This document shows positions 1 through 7,711 of a stretch of 39,316 nt of DNA, piece after piece. A program made the translations under genes and the position numbers. The stretch is from Gammaproteobacteria bacterium. Lineage in GTDB: Bacteria; Pseudomonadota; Gammaproteobacteria; RBG-16-57-12. The notes beneath the pieces are model-generated. The model searched no databases, was not told the DNA's origin, and worked only from the letters and a program-made list of their open reading frames with translations. Numbering within the stretch: position 1 is the first letter of the stretch; every line of letters starts with the position of its first letter. The stretch spans positions 1 through 39,316 of the forward strand of contig JAFLJP010000106.1 in NCBI GenBank assembly GCA_022712945.1. The letters run 5' to 3'.

Positions 1-117
1 CGAGCGCACATCTTGAATCCCAAATCCACCGCCTCTGCGTTACAAACCTGGACAATAAAGTGACTATTACCTGCGATTTGTGCCTTGATGCGATGAATTT
101 GGGCTCACAATCTGTCA
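1..117 (-). other. unassigned open frame running off the window edge
   Basis: The minus strand is open from a TGA at about position 117 to the window edge, giving about 34 codons without a recognised domain. The plus strand is also open through here, from position 3 to about 210. I cannot tell whether this is the end of a gene, a repeat or simply non-coding. The usual pcnB-folK-panB order would place panB here on the minus strand, but nothing resembling the PanB N-terminus is visible. Confidence 0.15.
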
Positions 118-164
118 CGCCCAGAATCAATAGAGGTGCCCATATGAAACAAATAACGAGGGTT

Positions 165-659
165 TTACGTCTGTTTTATTTTCTGCAGATCAGTCCGGGG
201 GCAGGCTGAAATTAATTGAGCAAGGGCACCAAGCTGGGGGATATAGAGATCGGGTGCCATTTCCTGTAGTGGATACAACACAAAATTACGCTCGGCCAAA
301 CCGATATGGGGCACGGTTAACTCGGGTAGATCAATGCACTGATCACCGTATAAAAGCAAATCAAGATCGATTGTTCGCTCACCCCAGCGGCGTTCACGAA
401 TACGACCCTGCTGCTCTTCAATACGCTGTAAAATTTGCAATAGTGGTCGTGGCTTTAAATAGGTTTCTAATTGCACGACGGCGTTGACATAGTCTGGCTG
501 GTCTTGCGGGCCCATCGGTTTTCCGCTGTAAAAACTGGAGCACCTGACGCCGTTCAAATCGACGACATCGAGCAGGGCTGCAACAGCCCGCTTAAGCTGT
601 TCAACTGGTTGATTTAAATTACTGCCCAGGCCGACGAATACCTGAACAGGTTTACTCAC
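165..659 (-). CDS. folK: 2-amino-4-hydroxy-6-hydroxymethyldihydropteridine pyrophosphokinase (HPPK)
   Basis: A 164-residue protein of normal HPPK length. This cytoplasmic folate-pathway enzyme transfers pyrophosphate from ATP to 6-hydroxymethyl-7,8-dihydropterin. The N-terminus carries the family signature VGLGSNLNQP. Near residues 90-105 is the active-site block RRWGERTIDLDLLLYG, with the paired Asp residues that bind Mg-ATP. It is followed by VPHIGLAERNFVLYPL, another conserved HPPK segment. The ATG start overlaps the end of pcnB by 8 bases, so the two are probably cotranscribed and translationally coupled, as in many gammaproteobacteria. No panB follows, unlike the common pcnB-folK-panBCD arrangement. 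Confidence 0.95.
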   Translation of the reverse strand: MSKPVQVFVGLGSNLNQPVEQLKRAVAALLDVVDLNGVRCSSFYSGKPMGPQDQPDYVNAVVQLETYLKPRPLLQILQRIEEQQGRIRERRWGERTIDLDLLLYGDQCIDLPELTVPHIGLAERNFVLYPLQEMAPDLYIPQLGALAQLISACPRTDLQKIKQT

Positions 660-2025
660 TTTCCATCTCAGATTGTGGACGGCGACGACGGTATGGATTG
701 CGGCTGCGACCCCGACGGCGGGGGCCGTTTTTTTCCTGGCGATGGCGCAGCTCGCTCAACATGTTTTCCTGCTCATCATAATCGGTCTGATGAAAAACAT
801 TCCACCACTCGTAAAGTTCACTCACCTCTTCCCCACTTTGGTGTCGCAGGCGTAAAAAATCAAACGCCGCACGGAAGCGATTACTTTCAAGCAGTTCAAA
901 TACTTTTTTGCCACGTCGCATCGACAATTTGGCCTGCATAATCCAGATTTCTTTCACCTGCAGAGAGACCCTGCGTGGCATCGAGATGGACTTGACCTGC
1001 TGGCTGATCACCTCATCTGCCGCCTCCTGATAGGCTTGCATCAGGCGCATTCCCTGCTCACACTTCTGCGCCACCAGAGTGCGTACCGGCTCCCATAATA
1101 GAACCGCTAACAAAAATCCGGGGATAACCGGTTTATTCTCAGAGACCCGAAGATCGGTATTTTCCAGGCCACGGGCAATAAACGTCTTGGGGTAGTCATG
1201 GTCCTGTTGTTCAAGGGATTTTTCAACCAGTGGAAACAGGTAACCAAACAGGCCATAGTGGCGCAGCTGCTCATACGTTGTCAGTGCGTAACCGTGTAAA
1301 AACAGCTTGCACATCTCATCAAAGAGACGGGCAGATGAGACCGACTCCATCAGAGGTGCACACTCAAAAATAGGTTTCGAGGTCTCTTCGCTAATCACAA
1401 AACCGAGCTTGCTGGAGAAACGGACAGCCCGAAGCATTCGAACCGGGTCTTCCCGATAACGCTCAACAGCATCACCAATGATATGCAAACGACCGGCTTC
1501 AATATCGGCCATGGCACCCACATGATCGATCACCGAGAATGTTTTCACTTCATAGTAGAGCGAGTTGATGGTGAAGTCCCGACGCCAGGCATCCTCCTCC
1601 AGCGTGCCGTAAACATTATCACGAACCAGCAAACCATCTTTACTGCGGCGATCACCGCGGCCATCACCCCGAAACGTGGCCACCTCAATAATTTCACGAC
1701 CAAAGTAGATATGTGCCAAACGAAAACGTCGCCCAATCAGGCGGCAATTTCTGAAAACTTTTTTAACCTCTTCCGGACTTGCATCCGTAGCGACATCAAA
1801 ATCTTTTGGTTCACGCCCCAACAACAGGTCACGCACACCACCGCCCACCAAATAAGCCTCATACCCTGCCGAATTGAGTCGGTAGAGAACCTTGAGTGCA
1901 TTTTCACTGATATTGGAGCGTGAAATACCATGATGATCGCGTGAGATAATCTGAGGAGATGAAGAGTGGGCATTATCTGCCTTAGCAAAGACTCGTCGCA
2001 TCAGGGACTTTACCTGACCAAACAA
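652..2025 (-). CDS. pcnB: poly(A) polymerase I
   Basis: PcnB adds 3' poly(A) tails that target RNAs for decay. Nucleotidyltransferase superfamily signatures are clear: YLVGGGVRDLLLGREPKDFD, containing the GGxRD-type turn and the catalytic DxD (DFD), preceded by HGISRSNISENALKVLYRL, which is typical of PcnB rather than CCA-adding enzymes. The C-terminus is a basic tail rich in Arg (RRRGRSRNPYRRRR), also typical of PcnB. The frame is open to 2067, but the best ribosome site, AAGGAG at 2034-2039, sits 8 bases before a TTG at 2025, giving about 457 residues. An ATG at 2001 is the alternative. The stop lies inside the folK start region. Confidence 0.93.
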   Translation of the reverse strand: MFGQVKSLMRRVFAKADNAHSSSPQIISRDHHGISRSNISENALKVLYRLNSAGYEAYLVGGGVRDLLLGREPKDFDVATDASPEEVKKVFRNCRLIGRRFRLAHIYFGREIIEVATFRGDGRGDRRSKDGLLVRDNVYGTLEEDAWRRDFTINSLYYEVKTFSVIDHVGAMADIEAGRLHIIGDAVERYREDPVRMLRAVRFSSKLGFVISEETSKPIFECAPLMESVSSARLFDEMCKLFLHGYALTTYEQLRHYGLFGYLFPLVEKSLEQQDHDYPKTFIARGLENTDLRVSENKPVIPGFLLAVLLWEPVRTLVAQKCEQGMRLMQAYQEAADEVISQQVKSISMPRRVSLQVKEIWIMQAKLSMRRGKKVFELLESNRFRAAFDFLRLRHQSGEEVSELYEWWNVFHQTDYDEQENMLSELRHRQEKNGPRRRGRSRNPYRRRRPQSEMESE

Positions 2026-2185
2026 ATTAGTAACTCCTTTTCTATTGTTATGGGATCGACAGAACAACCCTATCGCCTATTAGTACCGTTATTCTACCCT
2101 TCCCAAGGTGACATGCAACCCTCTTTGCAAGATCGCAATACAGCAAGCTATCTCTTCTACTTCGTGGGCGTGGAGTCTTGTGTCG

Positions 2186-2446
2186 CTACTTCAATAAGGG
2201 ATGGTCTTTGGGTAGCTTTCGCGAATACCACAGCGCCAACTTGTGCTTCATAGATTTGATAGAGACCTGATCTTCAGGCAGTGGAACCAGTAATTTATCG
2301 TGTATCAGCAGACGGTAGATATAGAGGATTTTTTCATTCAACGAATCCGTTGGCTCAAAAATTACCGCACCACGCCCTTCACCATATTTGACACCCTCAG
2401 CAACAGCTAACTTGACCAGTTCAGCCTCATGTTTTAATTTTTTCAT
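2186..2446 (-). CDS. small conserved protein, DUF5062-like
   Basis: An 86-residue cytoplasmic protein starting at the ATG at 2446; an upstream TTG at 2455 would add three residues. It is mostly helical and charged, with no signal peptide or membrane segment. The pattern of KLKHEAELVKLAVAEGVKYG near the start, then DSLNEKILYIYRLLIHDKL, then a C-terminal KHKLALWYSRKLP stretch agrees with what I remember of DUF5062, a short family of unknown function in marine gammaproteobacteria. It is divergent from sucA and upstream of pcnB on the same strand. The family assignment is from memory; that it is a real gene is fairly secure. Confidence 0.65.
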   Translation of the reverse strand: MKKLKHEAELVKLAVAEGVKYGEGRGAVIFEPTDSLNEKILYIYRLLIHDKLLVPLPEDQVSIKSMKHKLALWYSRKLPKDHPLLK

Positions 2447-2719
2447 CAATCGCAACCTGTTTGGATATGAATTTAGGTTACGCCTTAATCCCCTAATCTG
2501 CTATAAAAACAGCATTAAATGAATATGTTAAGCCATTGCGACTACCACCTTGAAGTGATTTTCACACACAACAACTACAAATCAGTAACAAATACGGACA
2601 AGTGGCCGACATTTAGAGTAAATCTATAAATAATAAGACCTTTGCACGAGATAGTGGTGAGAGAAAAGTGATCTCTTAACACTCGCACACATAAAAAGAC
2701 ACCTGAAGTTGACCCAATT

Positions 2720-5572
2720 ATGAGCAACACACCCAAAGAAAAAAGCATGCTTGACATGCAACAGAGCTCCTTTTTAGATGGATCAAACGCCCTCTATATT
2801 GAAGCGCTCTACGAACAGTATTTAACTGATCCGAATAGCATCGAGGGCTCTTGGCGCGAATATTTTGAAAAACTGGCAGCAGAAAACCAGAAAGCTGATG
2901 TGGCCCACACCCCGGTTCGTGATGCCTTTCGTCACCTTAAAACCGGCAACCGCTGTGCAGAGAGCAGCGGGATCTCGCCCCATGAGCTGCGACTGCAAGA
3001 GAAGCAGGTACGGGTCGCACAACTGATCAACGCCTACCGTGCCCACGGCCACAAACGAGCGCGCTTCAATCCACTGACCACAGAGGGCCAACTTGCGCAG
3101 GTTCCAGAATTAACCCTGGCACACCACCAGTTAACCGACGACGATCTTAATCACACCTTTGATACCGGCATGTTAGCCGGTGTGGAGCGGGCCCCGCTTC
3201 GCGAAATACTCTCCATTCTAAAACGCACTTACACCCACGCTATCGGTTCGGAATACCTGCACGTGGCTGAAAAAGCGGAGGAGCTGTGGTTGCGTGAGCG
3301 CATTGAGCAGCACCATGGACAGCCCGACTACCCTCAAGAGACAAAACTACGCCTGCTCGACAGACTCACCGCAGCAGAAGGACTGGAACGATTTCTTCAC
3401 AGCAAATACATTGGTCAAAAACGTTTTTCACTGGAGGGGGGCGACAGTTTAATTCCAATGCTTGATACCTTGGTACAACATGCGGGGGCGGTGGATGCAA
3501 AAGAGGTGTTAATCGCCATGGCTCATCGTGGCCGCCTCAATGTGCTGGTCAATATTCTTGGCAAACACCCCAAAGATCTGTTTCAGGAGTTTGAGGGGCA
3601 GACAAATTGGGACGGCTACGCCACCGGCGATGTCAAGTACCACCAGGGGTTCTCGTCAGACATCAACACTCCGGGTAGCGTGGTACACACCTCCCTCGCT
3701 TTTAACCCCTCTCACCTGGAGATTGTCGGGCCGGTGGTTGAAGGCTCTGCCCGTGCCCGCCAGGATCGTCGCAACGATAGCGACGGCTGTCAGGTGATTC
3801 CCGTGATCATCCACGGCGATGCCGCCTTTGCCGGTCAAGGGGTGGTGATGGAGACCTTTAATATGTCTCAATCCCGCGGTTACTCCACCAAAGGCACCCT
3901 GCATCTCGTCATCAACAACCAGATCGGTTTCACCACCAGCAACCAGCGCGACTCCCGCTCGACAATGTACTGTACCGACGTGGCCAAAATGGTCAATGCA
4001 CCTATTTTCCATGTGAACGGTGATAACCCGGAAGCGGTGCAGTTTGTCACCGAGTTGGCCCTCGAATACCGCATGGCCTTCAAAAAAGATGTGGTCATCG
4101 ACCTGGTCTGCTATCGCCGCCACGGCCACAGCGAAGCGGATGAACCGATGGCAACGCAGCCAGAGATGTACCAGAACATCAAAAAGAAGAAGACCCCCCG
4201 TGATATTTACGCCAGCCGTTTGATCGATGCTGGCCTGCTCGATGCGGCGACAGTCAAACAGATGATGAAAGATTACCGTGCAACCCTGGAACAAGGGCGC
4301 TGTGTGGTGAAAGAGGTCAACTCGGACTACCCCTCTCCGCACACCGACTGGAATCGATACACCGAGCAGGCCTGTACTGTTCTACTCGATACCGGCGTTG
4401 ACAAAAAGCGCCTGCAATTCCTGGCCGAAAGACAGCAGCAGATGCCGGACAATTTCACTCGTCACCCGGCAGTGCGAAAAATTTATGAGAGCCGCGCCAA
4501 AATGGCATCTGAAGAGATAGCAGCCGACTGGGGGTTTGCTGAGACCCTCGCTTACGCCACCCTGGTCGACGAGGGTCATCACGTGCGCCTCTCCGGTCAG
4601 GATTGTGGCCGTGGCACCTTCTTCCATCGTCATGTTATCACCTACAACCAGACCGACAACAGAGCCTTTATTCCGTTACGCCATATCAAAGAGGATCAAG
4701 GCAATTTTTTGGTCATCAACTCGGTGCTCTCGGAAGAGGCGGTATTGGCATTTGAGTACGGTTATGCCACCACAGACCCCAATACATTAACCATTTGGGA
4801 GGCACAATTTGGCGACTTTGCCAACAATGCACAGGTGGTGATAGACCAATTCATCAGCGCCGGAGAACAGAAGTGGAAGCGACTCTGCGGACTGGTACTG
4901 CTGCTGCCCCACGGCTATGAAGGGCAAGGCCCTGAGCACTCATCTGCCCGTGTTGAACGCTACCTGCAACTGTGTGCACAGCACAATATGCAGGTGGTAA
5001 TGCCCACCACCCCGGCACAAATTTTCCACCTGTTGCGCCGTCAGATGATGCTCAACTGCCGCAAGCCGTTAGTGGTCTTTTCACCCAAATCGCTACTGCG
5101 CCATAAAATGGCCACCAGCACCCTGGATGAACTGACAGAAGGCACCTTCCGCCCGGTTATTCCAGAAGTTGATGATCTTAATCCCGACGGCGTAAACCGT
5201 GTGGTGATGTGCAGCGGCAAGGTCTATTACGATCTGTTACTGCAACGCCGTGAAGAGCAGCGCACCGATGTCGCTATTATTCGTATGGAGCAGCTCTACC
5301 CCTTCCCCTCTGCACTAATGAAGCAGGAGCTGGATCGCTACAGCCAGGCAACTGAGTTTTACTGGTGTCAGGAGGAGCCTAAAAATCAGGGCTCCTGGTT
5401 TACCAGCCAGCACCATGTTCGCTCACTGCTGGACAACAAATTTTATCTGGAATATGCCGGTCGCCCCTTCTCAGCGGCACCGGCGGTAGGCTACCCAAAA
5501 CTTCACAAAGAACAACAGCGCCAACTGGTCGAAGATGCCCTTGGGCCCCAACACACAACAAAGGACAAATAG
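2720..5572 (+). CDS. sucA: 2-oxoglutarate dehydrogenase E1 component
   Basis: A 950-residue thiamine-diphosphate-dependent E1o subunit that decarboxylates 2-oxoglutarate in the TCA cycle and succinylates the lipoyl group of SucB. The N-terminus has the SucA-specific ALYIEALYEQYL helix and the WREYFEKL motif used for complex assembly. Central signatures are MAHRGRLNVLVNILGKHPKD, the ThDP-binding HGDAAFAGQGVVMET and LVINNQIGFTTS. The C-terminal transketolase-like part has EGQGPEHSSARVER. Length is close to the E. coli enzyme (933). Shine-Dalgarno signals are weak at both this ATG and the in-frame ATG at 2747, so the exact start is uncertain. Its TAG stop is followed immediately by the sucB ATG. 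No sdh genes lie upstream. Confidence 0.97.
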   Translation: MSNTPKEKSMLDMQQSSFLDGSNALYIEALYEQYLTDPNSIEGSWREYFEKLAAENQKADVAHTPVRDAFRHLKTGNRCAESSGISPHELRLQEKQVRVAQLINAYRAHGHKRARFNPLTTEGQLAQVPELTLAHHQLTDDDLNHTFDTGMLAGVERAPLREILSILKRTYTHAIGSEYLHVAEKAEELWLRERIEQHHGQPDYPQETKLRLLDRLTAAEGLERFLHSKYIGQKRFSLEGGDSLIPMLDTLVQHAGAVDAKEVLIAMAHRGRLNVLVNILGKHPKDLFQEFEGQTNWDGYATGDVKYHQGFSSDINTPGSVVHTSLAFNPSHLEIVGPVVEGSARARQDRRNDSDGCQVIPVIIHGDAAFAGQGVVMETFNMSQSRGYSTKGTLHLVINNQIGFTTSNQRDSRSTMYCTDVAKMVNAPIFHVNGDNPEAVQFVTELALEYRMAFKKDVVIDLVCYRRHGHSEADEPMATQPEMYQNIKKKKTPRDIYASRLIDAGLLDAATVKQMMKDYRATLEQGRCVVKEVNSDYPSPHTDWNRYTEQACTVLLDTGVDKKRLQFLAERQQQMPDNFTRHPAVRKIYESRAKMASEEIAADWGFAETLAYATLVDEGHHVRLSGQDCGRGTFFHRHVITYNQTDNRAFIPLRHIKEDQGNFLVINSVLSEEAVLAFEYGYATTDPNTLTIWEAQFGDFANNAQVVIDQFISAGEQKWKRLCGLVLLLPHGYEGQGPEHSSARVERYLQLCAQHNMQVVMPTTPAQIFHLLRRQMMLNCRKPLVVFSPKSLLRHKMATSTLDELTEGTFRPVIPEVDDLNPDGVNRVVMCSGKVYYDLLLQRREEQRTDVAIIRMEQLYPFPSALMKQELDRYSQATEFYWCQEEPKNQGSWFTSQHHVRSLLDNKFYLEYAGRPFSAAPAVGYPKLHKEQQRQLVEDALGPQHTTKDK

Positions 5573-6775
5573 ATGACGATCAAAGTCAATGTTCCCAGTT
5601 TTCCCGAATCAGTTGCCGATGGTACCTTGGTCACTTGGCACAAACAGGTCGGTGACGTGGTCGAAGCGGAAGAGATACTGGCCGATGTGGAGACCGACAA
5701 AGTGGTTTTTGAAGTCCCTGCACCGTCGGATGGCATTATTGAGTCCATCCTGATTAAAGCCGGTGCCACCGTACTCTCCGGTGAGACACTCGCCACCCTG
5801 GGTGAAGTGGAAGCGGGTGCCGCACCCAAACCAGCACCGGCCATTGTCGAGCAGCGCTCAGCGGTGGCAACAGAGACCTTGCCTGATCAGGCCGAGACCT
5901 TCGTCACCCCGGCAGCACGCAAGATGATCGAAGAGAAGAGCCTGGATGCCAAGCAGATCCAAGGCACTGGCAAAGGGGGCAGCATTCTTAAAGAGGATGT
6001 GATCAAGCATCTGGAGAGCAGCAACCAAAAGCCCCCACCAGCCGCCGCCATCGACATTGATCAAAACAGCAGCGAGCGACTGGAGAAACGGGTACCGATG
6101 ACCCGACTACGCAAACGTGTTGCCGAACGACTGCTGGAGTCACAATCCAATGCCGCGATCCTCACCACCTTCAATGAAGTTAATATGCAGCCGGTGATGG
6201 AGCTGCGGGCAAAATACAAAGAGGCATTTGAGAAAAAACACGGCACCCGCCTCGGCTTTATGTCGTTTTTTGTCAAAGCGGTCTGCGAGGCCCTCAAACG
6301 CTTCCCCGAGGTTAACGCCTCCATCGACGGTGATGATATTGTCTACCACGGTTACTTCGACATTGGCATTGCAGTTGGCTCACCCCGTGGCCTGGTGGTA
6401 CCGATTCTCCGGGATGCGGACCAAATGAGTCTGGCGGAGATCGAAGCGACTATTCGTGATTTTGGTGCCCGCGCCCAAGCCGGAAAACTCAGCATTGAAG
6501 AGATGACCGGTGGCACCTTCTCCGTCACCAATGGCGGCGTGTTTGGTTCTCTGATGTCGACCCCAATCATCAATCCACCACAAAGTGGCATTCTCGGTAT
6601 GCACAAGATTCAAGAGCGCCCAATGGCTGAAAATGGCCAAGTGGTGATTCGTCCGATGATGTATCTGGCACACTCCTACGACCACCGCATTGTTGATGGC
6701 CGTGGTGCAGTGCTGTTTTTGGTTGCTATTAAAGAGCTGCTGGAAGATCCAGCAAGGATTTTACTGGATCTCTAG
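5573..6775 (+). CDS. sucB: dihydrolipoyl succinyltransferase, E2 component of 2-oxoglutarate dehydrogenase
   Basis: A 400-residue E2o protein. Domains in order: a lipoyl domain (about residues 2-77) with the lipoylated Lys in [10 protein letters not shown]; an Ala/Pro-rich linker; the peripheral E1/E3-binding domain (about 105-140, [18 protein letters not shown]); and the catalytic acyltransferase domain (about 165-400) ending with the active-site [13 protein letters not shown], which includes the catalytic His and Asp. It starts on the base after the sucA stop, so the pair is coupled. Neither sucCD nor lpd follows, so E3 must be encoded elsewhere. A large palindrome follows the stop codon directly. 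Confidence 0.97.
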   Translation: MTIKVNVPSFPESVADGTLVTWHKQVGDVVEAEEILADVETDKVVFEVPAPSDGIIESILIKAGATVLSGETLATLGEVEAGAAPKPAPAIVEQRSAVATETLPDQAETFVTPAARKMIEEKSLDAKQIQGTGKGGSILKEDVIKHLESSNQKPPPAAAIDIDQNSSERLEKRVPMTRLRKRVAERLLESQSNAAILTTFNEVNMQPVMELRAKYKEAFEKKHGTRLGFMSFFVKAVCEALKRFPEVNASIDGDDIVYHGYFDIGIAVGSPRGLVVPILRDADQMSLAEIEATIRDFGARAQAGKLSIEEMTGGTFSVTNGGVFGSLMSTPIINPPQSGILGMHKIQERPMAENGQVVIRPMMYLAHSYDHRIVDGRGAVLFLVAIKELLEDPARILLDL

Positions 6776-6788
6776 CAGACTGTCGGAC

Positions 6789-6954
6789 TTAGGGATGTAG
6801 AAAAAATTAAAGTACCGTTATTGCGCCGGATTTTTGTTCGCTCTGTTTAGGCAGGCATTGGGCGCATAGTGGGCTACGCAACGAATGCCTGCCTAAACAG
6901 AGCGGGCAAAAAGACCAGTAAGAGCGGTATTTTAATGAATTCTACATCCCTTAG
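6789..6954. repeat. imperfect palindrome of about 166 bp with 71-base arms
   Basis: The left arm (6789-6859) and right arm (6884-6954) are near-complementary along their whole 71 bases, with roughly three quarters matching. The innermost 20 or so bases (ending GTTTAGGCAGGCATT on the left) match perfectly. The loop is 24 bases. The outer ends read TTAGGGATGTAGAA and its complement. It could act as a sucAB terminator or RNA-stabilising hairpin, or be a non-autonomous mobile palindrome. It holds no credible ORF. Confidence 0.85.
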
Positions 6955-6978
6955 GAAGAATCTACTGCGAAAAATGAT

Positions 6979-7689
6979 TCATCCAGAAGTGGCATCAACC
7001 AATGCCAACACTTCAACCAGATCCCCCGTTACCTGCCACTGCAAATCAAAATCCCACAGGCGCATGCCATAGACTCTCCCGGCTTCTTCACCTTTATAAG
7101 CCGGGCGAGGGTCGCTCTGTAATAGCTGTTCGATCATGGTGCGTAAATTGGGGTGGCTCTCACTCATCTCAATACAGCGTCGTGCTGCATCAGCGGAAAA
7201 GGTGATGGTCTGTTTGCGGGGTGGTGGGCTCTCTGCAAAGCCCGCTGTCGCTTCTGAAATATTATCGGCATAGGGAATGTAGGGTTTGATATCAACCACT
7301 GGAGTGCCATCCAGCAGGTCCACCCCCTTTAAGTGCAAAATGACACTATTGACGGTTTTTTCCACACGTTCCAGTTTGATCGGCGAGATACCGATGGGGT
7401 TGGGGCGATAGGTTGCGCGACTGGCAAACACTCCAATGCGCTCGTTACCCCCTAAACGAGGTGGACGAACCGTCGGCTTCCACTGACTGCGCAAACATCC
7501 GTGAAAAATAAAGAGTATCCAGAGATGGCTGAACTGCTCGATACCGCGTACCGCCTCCGGACGATTGTAGGGAGAAAGCAGCTCAAGCGTGGCACTTGCC
7601 TCGGCCACCAGGCCAGGTTGACGGGGAATACCAAACTTCTCCTTGAAGCAGGAGTGGATAATGCCGATGGGTTGAAATTCAAATTTCAT
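6979..7689 (-). CDS. trmO: tRNA (N6-threonylcarbamoyladenosine37-N6)-methyltransferase
   Basis: A 236-residue protein of the TsaA/VirR-like YaeB family. TrmO uses SAM to methylate t6A37 in tRNAs that read ACY codons. The opening FQPIGIIHSCFKEKFGIPRQ is the characteristic TrmO start. It is followed by IEQFSHLWILFIFH, GVFASRATYRPNPIGIS and LKGVDLLDGTPVVDIKPYIP, the conserved beta-barrel motifs that make up the SAM site. The C-terminal part, with DPRPAY and FDLQW, matches the extra domain of the E. coli-type enzyme. It starts 22 bases after the end of the TPR lipoprotein gene on the same strand. I see no strong ribosome site. Functional linkage to that cluster is unlikely. Confidence 0.93.
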   Translation of the reverse strand: MKFEFQPIGIIHSCFKEKFGIPRQPGLVAEASATLELLSPYNRPEAVRGIEQFSHLWILFIFHGCLRSQWKPTVRPPRLGGNERIGVFASRATYRPNPIGISPIKLERVEKTVNSVILHLKGVDLLDGTPVVDIKPYIPYADNISEATAGFAESPPPRKQTITFSADAARRCIEMSESHPNLRTMIEQLLQSDPRPAYKGEEAGRVYGMRLWDFDLQWQVTGDLVEVLALVDATSG

Positions 7690-7711
7690 TTGTAGACGAC
7701 GCAGCTTGCAA

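Noticed and set aside
1483..1923. 146-codon plus-strand frame opposite pcnB
   Set aside because: Antisense shadow of the nucleotidyltransferase domain.
3656..4342. Minus-strand 228-codon open frame opposite sucA
   Set aside because: Antisense shadow of a highly conserved gene; composition is His/Val-rich as expected from the complementary frame and no domain is seen.
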